A stretch of DNA of 64,000 nucleotides from positions 186,001 to 250,000 of the forward strand of contig NZ_JAHFZZ010000006.1 of NCBI RefSeq assembly GCF_018603905.1. The letters run 5' to 3'. The position numbers were made by a program, and so were the translations under genes. The notes under the pieces were generated by a model, which saw only the letters and a list, made by a program, of their open reading frames with translations, was not told where the DNA came from and searched no databases. Source of the stretch: Nonomuraea sp. NEAU-A123. GTDB taxonomy: Bacteria; Actinomycetota; Actinomycetes; Streptosporangiales; Streptosporangiaceae. Shown piece by piece: positions 51,416-59,254 of the stretch; position 1 is the first letter of the stretch, and every line of letters begins with the position of its first letter.

Positions 51416-52620
51416 CCGACCGCAGTGACGTTCTGATCGTCGGTGGTTCCATCGCCGGTGTGCGGACCGCCGAGGGGCTGCGCCGGCTCTCCTTCGAGGG
51501 CAGCATCACCGTCCTGGAAGCGGGCCCGGACCTCCCGTACGACCGTCCCGCGCTGTCGAAGCAGGTCCTCGCGGGAGGTGAGAGCGCCGAGTCGGTCAGA
51601 TTGCGCTCGCAGGCGGATCTGGACAAGGCCCGGATCGAGCTGCGGCGGGGCTGCCGCGGCGTCGGCCTCGACGTCGACGCCCGCACGGTACGCCTGGACG
51701 ACGGCACCGTGATCGAGTACTCCGACCTGGTCATCGCCACGGGCTCCGCGCCCCGGAGGCTGCCCACGGCCCCGGCGGGCCCCGGTGTCCACTACCTGCG
51801 CACGGTGCGGGATGCCCTGGATCTTCGCGACGCCATCGACGGTCCGGTCCGGGTCGTGGTCGTGGGAGCCGGTTTCATCGGTTCGGAGGTGGCCGCCGCG
51901 GCGGCTGCGAGATCGGCGAGCGTCACCGTGGTCGAGCCGTACGCGTTTCCGCTCAGCCGGGTTCTCGGTGACCTCGTCGGCAAGCGGCTCGCGCGGCTGC
52001 ACGAGAGCAAGGGGGTCCAGCTCGTCCTGGGCCGCTCGGTGCGGGAGGTCGGCGATGACGGTGCGGGCGGTAAGCGCGTCGTTCTCGACGACGGCACGAC
52101 GTTGGACTGTGACGTGGTGGTCGTCGGCGTCGGCGCGATTCCCCACACGGACTGGCTGGCCGGTTCGGGGCTCGACGTGGCCGACGGCGTCGTCTGCGAT
52201 GAGTTCTGCCGCGCGAGCGCGCCGCACGTCTTCGCGGCCGGTGACGTCGCACGCTGGCCGAACGAGCTGTTCGCCGAGTCGATGCGCATCGAGCACTGGA
52301 CGAACGCCGTCGAGCAAGCGGGGGTTGTGGCGTGGAACATCCTGCATCCGGACAATCCGCGCGCCTACGCGCCGGTTCCGTACGTGTGGTCGGATCAGTA
52401 CGGGAGCCGGCTGCAGATCGTCGGCCGACCGCGGGCCGAGGACGAGGTGCGGATCGTGCTCGATGATCCAGCCGGCGACAGCCTGGTCGCGTTGTATGTC
52501 CGCGATCAGGGCCTCGTCGGCGCCTTCGGGTTGAACGCGCCGTCGCGGATGCTCGTGTTGCGTCGCTCACTGGCCGCGCGGGCGTCGCTGGACGAGGTCA
52601 TGGCGACCTTTACGTTGTGA
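51412..52620 (+). CDS. FAD-dependent ferredoxin reductase
   Basis: The 402-residue flavoprotein has two Rossmann motifs: VLIVGGSIAGVRTAEGLRR for FAD and VVVVGAGFIGSEVAAAAAAR for NAD(P)H. YDRPALSKQVLAGG, VIATGSAPRRLP and HVFAAGDVARWP are typical of the BphA4/ThcD class that reduces oxygenase ferredoxins. It overlaps the ferredoxin gene by 4 bp. It completes the electron chain for the Rieske oxygenase that follows. Confidence 0.92.
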   Translation: MTDRSDVLIVGGSIAGVRTAEGLRRLSFEGSITVLEAGPDLPYDRPALSKQVLAGGESAESVRLRSQADLDKARIELRRGCRGVGLDVDARTVRLDDGTVIEYSDLVIATGSAPRRLPTAPAGPGVHYLRTVRDALDLRDAIDGPVRVVVVGAGFIGSEVAAAAAARSASVTVVEPYAFPLSRVLGDLVGKRLARLHESKGVQLVLGRSVREVGDDGAGGKRVVLDDGTTLDCDVVVVGVGAIPHTDWLAGSGLDVADGVVCDEFCRASAPHVFAAGDVARWPNELFAESMRIEHWTNAVEQAGVVAWNILHPDNPRAYAPVPYVWSDQYGSRLQIVGRPRAEDEVRIVLDDPAGDSLVALYVRDQGLVGAFGLNAPSRMLVLRRSLAARASLDEVMATFTL

Positions 52621-52654
52621 GAGACCTTTGAGTTGTGAGAGAGAAGGTTAAGTT

Positions 52655-53965
52655 ATGGCTCAATATGCTGAACTGATTCAGCCGGGCCGTGTGCACTCCG
52701 CGGTCTTCACCAGCGAAGACATCTACGAGGCCGAGCTCGAGAACATATTTTATCGCTACTGGATGTTCGTGGCGCATGAGTCGGAGATTCCGCAGCCGGG
52801 CGACTACTGCACGAAGTGGATCGGCCAGAAGCAGGTCATCGTCTCGCGAGCCGCCGATGGTGAGATCGGCGTCTTCTTCAACCGCTGCCGGCACCGCGGT
52901 GCCGCCGTGTGCATGGAGGAGTACGGCAACGCGTCCTTCTTCCGCTGCCCGTACCACGGCTGGACGTACAACTCCTCGGGTGATCTGGTCGGCGTTCCCT
53001 ACCCGTCCCGATACGGCGACGACTTCGACAAGAGCTCGCTCGGTCTCGCCAAGGTCGCCCGCGTCGGGTCCGTCGCGGGGTTCATCTTCGCGTCGATGGC
53101 CGAGGAAGGACCCACGCTGGCCGAGCATCTGGGCAAGGCGGCCGGCTACCTGGAGGACTTCGTCAAGGCGTCGCCTCTGTCCACCGTGAGCCTGTCGGCG
53201 GGCACGTCCAAGTCGACGTTCTGGGGCAACTGGAAGTTCGTGGGCATGGACGGCTACCACACCAACTTCACCCACAAGACGGTGCTCGACCTGCGCCAGC
53301 GCAAGCAGGGCGCTTCGTACAGCCGAGGCGCCGGCAACTCCGACAAGTCGTCGAACGAGAGCTGGGACCTGGGCAACGGTCACTGCCGCCTGGACCTGAC
53401 CGGGAAGGACAAGGTCGCCGTCGGGTCCGCGTCGAACACGTCGATCGCCGCCAACATCCCCGACACCGACGACGGCCGGGAGTACATGCGCCTGATGACC
53501 GAGACCTACGGAGACGAGGCTCCCGAGGTCATTCGCCGGTCCCGTGACGTGCACATCCACGTCTGGCCGAACCTGCAGCTGATCGGTTCTCAGGTACGCG
53601 TCATCCGCTCGCTCGCCGCGGGACGTACCGAGGTGATGAGCTATCCGGCGATGCTGGACGGTGTCCCGGACTCCATCAACACCGAGAGGATCCGCTCCTT
53701 CGAGTGGTTCAGCGGCGTCGCCAGCTTCGGCACCCCCGACGACACCGAGGTCTTCGAGCGCAACCAGATCGGGCTGCAGTCCGACTACATCCCGTGGCTG
53801 GTTCTCGGACGTGGGCTGACGGTCGCGCCTCAGGAGGACGGTTCGCTGGTCGGCAACGTCACCGACGAGGTGCCGCAGCGCGCGCAGATGCAGGCATGGC
53901 TGAGAGCCATGGGTCCCGAGAGCGCGGTCGACGTCGCCGTCCGGACCGAAGGCGAGGCGAAGTGA
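52655..53965 (+). CDS. Rieske ring-hydroxylating oxygenase, alpha subunit
   Basis: The 436-residue protein has the Rieske cluster ligands C78-x-H80 and C98-x2-H101 (FNRCRHRGAAVC, FFRCPYHGWTYN), and the mononuclear iron site in MDGYHTNFTHKT (Asp199, His202, His207). It would add oxygen to an aromatic ring, in most relatives forming a cis-dihydrodiol. The ATG has AGAGAAGG upstream. The beta subunit gene overlaps its end and the electron-transfer genes precede it, so a complete three-component oxygenase is encoded. Confidence 0.94.
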   Translation: MAQYAELIQPGRVHSAVFTSEDIYEAELENIFYRYWMFVAHESEIPQPGDYCTKWIGQKQVIVSRAADGEIGVFFNRCRHRGAAVCMEEYGNASFFRCPYHGWTYNSSGDLVGVPYPSRYGDDFDKSSLGLAKVARVGSVAGFIFASMAEEGPTLAEHLGKAAGYLEDFVKASPLSTVSLSAGTSKSTFWGNWKFVGMDGYHTNFTHKTVLDLRQRKQGASYSRGAGNSDKSSNESWDLGNGHCRLDLTGKDKVAVGSASNTSIAANIPDTDDGREYMRLMTETYGDEAPEVIRRSRDVHIHVWPNLQLIGSQVRVIRSLAAGRTEVMSYPAMLDGVPDSINTERIRSFEWFSGVASFGTPDDTEVFERNQIGLQSDYIPWLVLGRGLTVAPQEDGSLVGNVTDEVPQRAQMQAWLRAMGPESAVDVAVRTEGEAK

Positions 53966-54447
53966 CCGACATGGCCTTGCTCGGCGACGTGACCGAGTTC
54001 CTGCTCCTTGAGGCCGAGCTGGCCGACGCGAACGCGTACGATGAGTGGCTCGCGCTGTGGGACGATCCGTGCACCTATTGGGTGCCCTGCAATCGTGACG
54101 ACTACGACCCGACGAAGCACGTCTCGATCATCTACGACGATCGCGCCCGCCTCGAGGAACGCTGCTTCCGGCTGACGACCGGAGGGGCTCACTCGCAGGA
54201 GCCCCAGTCGAAGGTGTGCCGGATGGTCGGCAGCATCCGCGTCGTGGACGCGCAGGGTGCGGACGACACCGTCGAGGTCACCGCCCGGGTGATCATGGTC
54301 GAGCTGCGGCTGGGCCGTAAGTCGGTCTACGCCGCCCGCTGCCACTACACCTTGTGGCGCTCGCCTTCGGGCTTCAAACTGCGCCGTAAGAAAGTGATGT
54401 TGCTCGACGCCGACGAGCCGCTGGGCAACATGACGTTCCTGATCTGA
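53962..54447 (+). CDS. Ring-hydroxylating dioxygenase, beta subunit
   Basis: The 161-residue protein has the small-subunit fold of aromatic dioxygenases: VTEFLLLEAELADANAYDEW, LALWDDPCTYWVPCNRDDYD, VSIIYDDRARLEERCFRLTT and a C-terminal FKLRRKKVMLLDADEPL. It has no redox centre and stabilises the alpha subunit. The GTG at 53962 overlaps the alpha stop (GTGA); ATG 53971 is an alternative. Confidence 0.92.
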   Translation: MTDMALLGDVTEFLLLEAELADANAYDEWLALWDDPCTYWVPCNRDDYDPTKHVSIIYDDRARLEERCFRLTTGGAHSQEPQSKVCRMVGSIRVVDAQGADDTVEVTARVIMVELRLGRKSVYAARCHYTLWRSPSGFKLRRKKVMLLDADEPLGNMTFLI

Positions 54448-54461
54448 TCTTGGGGTGTGCC

Positions 54462-54725
54462 ATGACTGGCCTCAACGGTTCGAAGCGGCCGGACAGCCGC
54501 GCTGAGCCGCTCGATGCTTTCGTCGACGGAGTAGTGGTCGGCAACGAATTCGCTTCGATCGAGATATCGGTCGACACGTCAGGGCGCGTACACAGAGCGG
54601 TCCTGAGAGACATCACGTCCGGCCAGGCCCGCTACATCGATCCGCTCGTGCTCCAGGCGCTGGTCTACATGTCCGACGAGGTGATGCAGTCCCTGGCGGA
54701 TCCGAACCTGATCGTGTCGGACTAG
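54462..54725 (+). CDS. Unknown 87-residue protein at the end of the Rieske operon
   Basis: I do not recognise this protein. It is acidic and has the segment DGVVVGNEFASIEISVDTSG then RVHRAVLRDITSGQARYIDP, which looks like a small beta-sheet domain, and ends in a short helix (VLQALVYMSDEVMQSLADPN). No cysteines, transmembrane segment or signal are present. It starts 14 bp after the beta subunit with GGGGTG upstream, and a terminator follows, so it is cotranscribed with the oxygenase. It could be an oxygenase accessory or regulatory protein. Confidence 0.7.
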   Translation: MTGLNGSKRPDSRAEPLDAFVDGVVVGNEFASIEISVDTSGRVHRAVLRDITSGQARYIDPLVLQALVYMSDEVMQSLADPNLIVSD

Positions 54726-54749
54726 CTTTCACGTTCCCCTGGACGGGGG

Positions 54750-54786
54750 TCACCACCGCGAGCGCCACGGGCGGGCGCGGTGGTGA
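54750..54786 (+). terminator. Terminator of the importer/Rieske operon
   Basis: An 11-bp perfect stem, TCACCACCGCG paired with CGCGGTGGTGA, with a 15-nt GC-rich loop, lies 25 bp after the last gene and is followed by AAGTTTC. It closes the plus-strand operon. Confidence 0.7.
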
Positions 54787-54884
54787 AAGTTTCATCGGCG
54801 TTCTCGGTCTTGTCCAAGGTCGGTGTGGGTGCCCCGCTTCCGGGTGGGGGACGCTCTTGCGAGGTAAACCGGTTCAGCAGATCG

Positions 54885-54900
54885 TTGGGAGCGCTCCCAA
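54885..54900. promoter_or_regulatory. CebR/CelR-type operator before the GH5 gene
   Basis: TTGGGAGCGCTCCCAA is a perfect 16-bp palindrome containing TGGGAGCGCTCCCA, the established binding site of the LacI-family cellobiose-responsive repressors CelR (Thermobifida) and CebR (Streptomyces). It lies 70 bp before the start of the cellulase-type gene. No LacI gene is in the window, so the repressor would be encoded elsewhere. Confidence 0.93.
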
Positions 54901-54970
54901 AACGGGGCGGGCGCTGCTTGGCCGCTTCAAGAAAGCGGTGTACCCATCGGTTTCGTCACGGAGGACCCTC

Positions 54971-56755
54971 ATGCCATTCCGCCGGAGCTTGTGGCGCAGA
55001 GCCTTGACGGCCGCGGTCGCCGTACTGCTGGCCGGATTCGGGCTCGCCACCGTCCAGAGCGCGGCCGACGCCGCCGTGTCGTGTTCGGCCACCTATACCA
55101 AGAGCTGGGACAGCGGCAGCGGGTTCGGCGCCACCATCACGGTGACCAACACCGGTGACCCGCTGACGAGCTGGACCCTGAGCTTCGACTTCCCCAACAA
55201 TCAGGTGATCACCCAGATGTGGGAAGGCGTACCCACCCCGGCGACGCCCACCCCGGCGGGCGCGGTCATCACCATCAAGCCGGTCTCCTACAACGCCGCC
55301 AAAGGCACCGGGGCGACCTGGACCGTCGGCTTCAACGGCACCTACACCGGTGGCGTCAACAACAACCCGCCCAGCGTCTCATGCACCGGCACCGGTGCCG
55401 GCGGGACGCAGCAGGCACTGGTGGCCTCCTCCACCAGCGTGAACGTGCCCGAGGGCGGGACCGGCGCCTTCACGGTCCGCCTGCAGGCCCAGCCGAGCGG
55501 CAACGTGACGGTCACCAGCACCGCGGGCACCGGTGACAGCAACATCACCGTGACCGGCGGCGCCACCCTGACCTTCACCACGTCCAACTGGAACACCCCG
55601 CAAACGGTGACGTTGAGCGCTTCGGAGGACAGCGACACCACGAACGGCACCCGGCCGATCACCGTGACCTCCAGCGGCTTGACGTCGGTGACGGTGAACG
55701 CCACCGAGGTCGACAACGACGGCAGCACAGGGGGCGCGGCACCCGCTCTGCACGTCTCGGGGAACCGGCTGGTCACCGCCGCCGGCGCCACCTACCGTCT
55801 GCTGGGCGTCAACCGGGCCAGCGGCGAGTTCGCCTGCGTGCAGGGCAAGGGCATGTGGGACAGCGGCCCGGTGGATCAGGCCTCGGTCGACGCGATGAAG
55901 GCCTGGAACATCCACACGGTCCGGATCCCGCTGAACGAGGAGTGCTGGAACGGCACCAACGGCACGCCCAGCGGCGCCACCTACCAGCAGAACGTCAAAG
56001 ACTACGTGAACCTGCTGGTCGCCAACGGCATCACGCCGATCGTGGAGATGCACTGGAACTACGGCCAGTACACCGGCCAGGGCGCCGGCTGCTCGGACAC
56101 CACGGCGACCTGCCAGAAGCCGATGCCCGATGCCCAGTACGCGCCGACGTTCTGGACCGGGGTGGCAGGCGCTTTCAAGAGCAACAACGCGGTCGTCTTC
56201 GACCTGTTCAACGAGCCCTACCCGGACGCGGCCGCGAACTGGGACGCCACCGCCGGCTGGAAGTGCTGGCGCGACGGCGGCACCTGCACCGGCATCGGCT
56301 ACCCGGTGGCCGGCATGCAGTCGCTGGTCAACACGGTACGCGCCACCGGCGCGACCAATGTGATCATGCTCGGCGGGCTGGCCTGGTCCAACGACCTGAG
56401 CCAGTGGCTGACCTACAAGCCGACCGATCCGACCGGCAACCTGATGGCCGCCTGGCACACCTACAACTTCAACACCTGCTCCAACACCGCCTGCTGGAAC
56501 AGCCAGGTCGGCGCCGTCGCGGCACAGGTGCCGGTGCAGGCCGGCGAGATCGGCCAGAACTCCTGCGCCCACGACTACATCGACCAGGTGATGAGCTGGG
56601 CCGACGCGCACGGCGTCGGGTACACGGCCTGGACCTGGAACCCATGGGGCTGCAGCCAGGGCAACGTGCTCATCACCGACTACAGCGGCACCCCCACCAG
56701 CACCTACGGCGAGGGCTTCAAGGCACACCTGCTCACCCAGAACCCACTCTCATAG
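54971..56755 (+). CDS. Secreted GH5 glycoside hydrolase with CBM2
   Basis: The 594-residue secreted enzyme has a signal peptide (RRSLWRRALTAAVAVLLAGF, cleavage near ADAAVS). A family 2 cellulose-binding module follows (about 36-140: CSATYTKSWDSGSGFGATIT, WTLSFDFPNNQVITQMWEG), then a beta-sandwich domain resembling Calx-beta (about 146-245) and a GH5 catalytic domain. The acid/base is Glu415 in FDLFNEPYPD and the nucleophile is probably Glu526 in QAGEIGQN. It would cut cellulose, mannan or a related glucan. The ATG at 54971 has GGAGGA 5 nt upstream, and the CebR-type operator indicates induction by cello-oligosaccharides. Confidence 0.9.
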   Translation: MPFRRSLWRRALTAAVAVLLAGFGLATVQSAADAAVSCSATYTKSWDSGSGFGATITVTNTGDPLTSWTLSFDFPNNQVITQMWEGVPTPATPTPAGAVITIKPVSYNAAKGTGATWTVGFNGTYTGGVNNNPPSVSCTGTGAGGTQQALVASSTSVNVPEGGTGAFTVRLQAQPSGNVTVTSTAGTGDSNITVTGGATLTFTTSNWNTPQTVTLSASEDSDTTNGTRPITVTSSGLTSVTVNATEVDNDGSTGGAAPALHVSGNRLVTAAGATYRLLGVNRASGEFACVQGKGMWDSGPVDQASVDAMKAWNIHTVRIPLNEECWNGTNGTPSGATYQQNVKDYVNLLVANGITPIVEMHWNYGQYTGQGAGCSDTTATCQKPMPDAQYAPTFWTGVAGAFKSNNAVVFDLFNEPYPDAAANWDATAGWKCWRDGGTCTGIGYPVAGMQSLVNTVRATGATNVIMLGGLAWSNDLSQWLTYKPTDPTGNLMAAWHTYNFNTCSNTACWNSQVGAVAAQVPVQAGEIGQNSCAHDYIDQVMSWADAHGVGYTAWTWNPWGCSQGNVLITDYSGTPTSTYGEGFKAHLLTQNPLS

Positions 56756-56791
56756 AACCGCTCGGCCGGGTCCGTCAGCCGGCGGGCCCGG
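56748..56791 (+). repeat. 44-bp 3'-end block, copy 1
   Basis: The block starting TCTCATAGAACC spans the GH5 stop codon and the left part of its terminator. A second copy at 57904-57947, downstream of the esterase gene, matches it at 38 of 44 positions. The two flank the esterase gene. Confidence 0.8.
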
Positions 56792-56797
56792 CCGAGC
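56760..56797 (+). terminator. Terminator after the GH5 gene
   Basis: A 14-bp stem with one G-T pair, GCTCGGCCGGGTCC against GGGCCCGGCCGAGC, has a 10-nt loop and is followed by TCTCTT. It separates the GH5 and esterase genes. Confidence 0.7.
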
Positions 56798-56816
56798 TCT
56801 CTTCCTGGAGCCAGCC

Positions 56817-57872
56817 ATGCGTCGCAGATCCCACCTGTACGCCTTCATCACCGCGCTCCTCGTGACGGTCGCCTTCGGCGTCGCCCTGCCCGCACGGTCG
56901 GCGGCGGCCCCCGTCCGTATCATGCCGCTCGGTGACTCCATCACCGCCGGGCCCGGCTGCTGGCGCGCCCTGCTCTGGAACCACTTACAGACAGCCGGAT
57001 ACACGAACATCGACTTCGTCGGCAGCGTCCCCGACGGCGGCTGCAACTACGGGTTCTCCTACGACGGCGACAACGAGGGCCACGGCGGCTACGCCGCGAC
57101 CGGCATCGCCGACCAGAATCAACTGCCGCCGTGGCTGGACGCGGCCAAGCCCGACATCGTCCTCATGCACCTGGGCACCAACGACATGTGGGGCGGCTTC
57201 ATCCCCACCAGCACCGTCCTCGCCGCATACACCAAGCTGGTCGGCCAGATGCGGGCGAACAACCCGAACATGAAGATCATCGTGGCCAAGATCATCCCCA
57301 TGAACCCGTCCGGCTGCCCCACCTGCGCGGCCAGCGTGGTGGCGCTCGACAACGCGATCCCGGGCTGGGCCGCCGGCCTCACGACCGCACAGTCGCCCAT
57401 CGTCGTCGCCGACCTATGGACTGGCTTCAACACGGTCACCGACACCGGCGATGGAGTCCACCCCAACGACACCGGCTTCCAGAAGATGGCCGACCGCTGG
57501 TACCCGCCACTCGCCCAGGTACTCAACGGCGTGACCCCGCCGACCTCACCCAGCCCCACCACTGGTGCCCGGTGCACCGCCACCTACAAGGTGATCTCCC
57601 AGTGGGGCGGCGCCTTCCAAGGCGAGATCACGGTGAAGAACGACTCCTCAGCCGCCTCCTCCGCCTGGACGACCACCTTCACCTTCGCCAACGGCCAGCA
57701 GATCACCCAATCCTGGAACACCACACTCACCCAGAACGGAGCCACCGTCACCGCACGCAACGCGAGCTACAACGGCAACCTGCCGGCCGGCGCGTCCACG
57801 ACCTTCGGCTTCACCGCCACCTGGAACAACACCACCAACGCACTACCCCAATTGAACTGCTCACTCAGCTGA
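56817..57872 (+). CDS. Secreted SGNH-hydrolase esterase (CE3-like) with C-terminal CBM2
   Basis: The 351-residue secreted protein has a signal peptide (LYAFITALLVTVAFGVALPA, then RSAAAP). An SGNH hydrolase domain follows with the nucleophile Ser in MPLGDSITAG, LHLGTND..-type block III (MHLGTNDMWGG) and the catalytic Asp/His in TGDGVHPNDTG. After a Pro/Ser/Thr linker (TPPTSPSPTTG) comes a family 2 cellulose-binding module (CTATYKVISQWGGAFQGEIT to LNCSLS). This matches actinomycete CE3-type acetylxylan esterases. GGAG precedes the ATG. It lies 61 bp after the GH5 gene and would act with it on plant cell wall. Confidence 0.88.
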   Translation: MRRRSHLYAFITALLVTVAFGVALPARSAAAPVRIMPLGDSITAGPGCWRALLWNHLQTAGYTNIDFVGSVPDGGCNYGFSYDGDNEGHGGYAATGIADQNQLPPWLDAAKPDIVLMHLGTNDMWGGFIPTSTVLAAYTKLVGQMRANNPNMKIIVAKIIPMNPSGCPTCAASVVALDNAIPGWAAGLTTAQSPIVVADLWTGFNTVTDTGDGVHPNDTGFQKMADRWYPPLAQVLNGVTPPTSPSPTTGARCTATYKVISQWGGAFQGEITVKNDSSAASSAWTTTFTFANGQQITQSWNTTLTQNGATVTARNASYNGNLPAGASTTFGFTATWNNTTNALPQLNCSLS

Positions 57873-57903
57873 GCACATCGCGGGGCGCCACCTCAACGTC
57901 GAA

Positions 57904-57947
57904 TCTCATAGAACCACTCGATCGGGTCCGCCATCTGGCGGGCCCGG
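57904..57947 (+). repeat. 44-bp 3'-end block, copy 2
   Basis: Diverged copy of the block at 56748-56791 (38 of 44 identical), beginning TCTCATAGAACC. Here the TAG is not in a gene: it lies 32 bp after the esterase stop codon. It includes the hairpin at 57923-57946. Confidence 0.8.
57923..57946 (+). terminator. Terminator after the esterase gene
   Basis: A 10-bp stem with one G-T pair, CGGGTCCGCC against GGCGGGCCCG, has the loop ATCT. It is the counterpart of the hairpin after the GH5 gene. The remaining 200 bp to the next gene hold nothing I can identify. Confidence 0.6.
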
Positions 57948-58149
57948 CGCGGCCGGGAGCATGGTCAGAAGAGGACATCCGGGCCAGCACGTCGGCCAGG
58001 GCCGTCTCCTTCGCTGATGTCCAGCCGTACTTTGACCCCCAGGCACATCACATGGGGATGGGATCACGACCGATACCCACCCCCACCTGGGAATACGATC
58101 CCGTATGGTCCCCTGGAGTCCAGGGCGGTTCGGGCCGATCGTCACTCAG

Positions 58150-58926
58150 CTAGTCACCCGGGATCCGGCCCGTGGGCTGGGGATGTTGCCACACGTCACG
58201 GCCATTGCTCCACAGCTCGGAGGCATGGTAGGCGAATCGGTCGAACAGGCCATCATCCTGGTACCGCCGCAGGTGCAGCATGGGCGAGTCGTGACCGACG
58301 AGCTTGGCCAGATGGGGCGTGACGAGAATCTCCGCGTCGAACCGGAACACGCTCATGGCGATGTGCTCGTCGCCGTACCGGGCCTCGATGCCGGGGATGC
58401 CACGTAGATGCTCGATCTCCGACAGCGTGATCCGGATGCGGGTGGAGACGGTCAACGGGACGTTCTCCACTTCTTCACGGTTGTGTGTGACGTCGCTATC
58501 GGGGTCACCGAGGAGAAACCGGATCTTGCAGCCCTGCTGGGCCTTCCGCTTGAGTACCTTCGCCAGGTTCGGGTGTTCCAGCCACAGGAAGTAGTTTGTG
58601 TAGCCAGCGAACACGATCTCGTTGCGTGCCGCATTGATGAGGTTACGCCAGACTGATTTCGGGCATGCGGAGCGATACGGGTAAACGGACAGCACTTCTT
58701 TGTCCGGTCCCGTTTTCACGGTATTGCGAATTGCGTCGGGCCATAGCACGGCTGTCTCAACTCCTAGTGCCTCTGCGGCGGCCCACTGGTGCCGTAGGTG
58801 CGGGACACGAGCCTCGTCCTGCAACCAGCGTTCCACCGTCTTGGCGTCCACGCCACACCGGTCGGCCAAGTTCTGGCTCGTGACCTGGGCGTTCAGCATG
58901 GCGCTGCGTAGGGCGACGTTGGCCAC
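58150..58926 (-). CDS. XRE-type regulator with C-terminal DUF5919-like domain
   Basis: The 258-residue protein has an N-terminal helix-turn-helix (LRSAMLNAQVTSQNLADRCG, VDAKTVERWLQDEARVPHLR). The larger domain (SVWRNLINAARNEIVFAGYT, KAQQGCKIRFLLGDPDSDVT, FRFDAEILVTPHLAKLVGHD) recalls phospholipase-D-like/DUF5919 domains of actinomycete regulators, but no HKD motif is seen. The GTG start has no clear ribosome binding site. It is divergent from three unknown genes across an inverted pair of GGACGT-rich sites, and is probably their regulator. Confidence 0.8.
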   Translation of the reverse strand: MANVALRSAMLNAQVTSQNLADRCGVDAKTVERWLQDEARVPHLRHQWAAAEALGVETAVLWPDAIRNTVKTGPDKEVLSVYPYRSACPKSVWRNLINAARNEIVFAGYTNYFLWLEHPNLAKVLKRKAQQGCKIRFLLGDPDSDVTHNREEVENVPLTVSTRIRITLSEIEHLRGIPGIEARYGDEHIAMSVFRFDAEILVTPHLAKLVGHDSPMLHLRRYQDDGLFDRFAYHASELWSNGRDVWQHPQPTGRIPGD

Positions 58927-58944
58927 GGTACACCTCGGGCTGGA

Positions 58945-58992
58945 GGACGTCAGGGACGTTTTGAGCGTAACGCCATAACGTCCTGGACGTCT
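58945..58992. promoter_or_regulatory. Inverted pair of GGACGT-rich modules between divergent genes
   Basis: GGACGTCAGGGACGTT (58945-58960) and AACGTCCTGGACGTCT (58977-58992) are inverted copies matching at 13 of 16 positions and 16 bp apart. They lie between the XRE/DUF5919 gene and the operon of three unknown genes, the expected place for its operator. Confidence 0.6.
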
Positions 58993-59038
58993 AAATAACG
59001 CGGTAGGTTCGTCACTCTTCGGTAAGCACGCTGATCAC

Positions 59039-59254
59039 ATGTCCTCACCCGTAATTCTCGAAGACCTCCAGGAAGCTTTTCCTGGTTGGTGCATTTGGCG
59101 CAGTTCCGCAGGTCGCCTCTGGGCAACTCGGAACGGCCGACGTCTGTCACAGTACGAGGTGGATCACGGCCTTTGCCAGACGATCGATGCCGACGACGTC
59201 GCCCAACTCGCCAAGCAGTTGAGGGAGCAGGAAATAGCGGAGCAGGCGCTGTGA
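59039..59254 (+). CDS. Unknown small protein, first of three
   Basis: I do not recognise this 71-residue protein. It reads ILEDLQEAFPGWCIWRSSAG, RLWATRNGRRLSQYEVDHGL, then a helix (DDVAQLAKQLREQEIAEQAL). Similar short proteins with a W-R-S..G-R-W-A-T-R pattern are common beside XRE regulators in streptomycetes and relatives. Its stop codon overlaps the next GTG start. Probably a cytosolic partner in a regulator-associated module. Confidence 0.75.
   Translation: MSSPVILEDLQEAFPGWCIWRSSAGRLWATRNGRRLSQYEVDHGLCQTIDADDVAQLAKQLREQEIAEQAL

Noticed and set aside
47755-52347. Very long open frame on the minus strand (about 1530 codons) across the importer and enzyme genes
   Set aside because: It is antisense to well-supported genes with catalytic motifs, and its translation is Arg/His/Asp/Gly-rich without domains. 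Long antisense frames are expected in high-GC codon usage.
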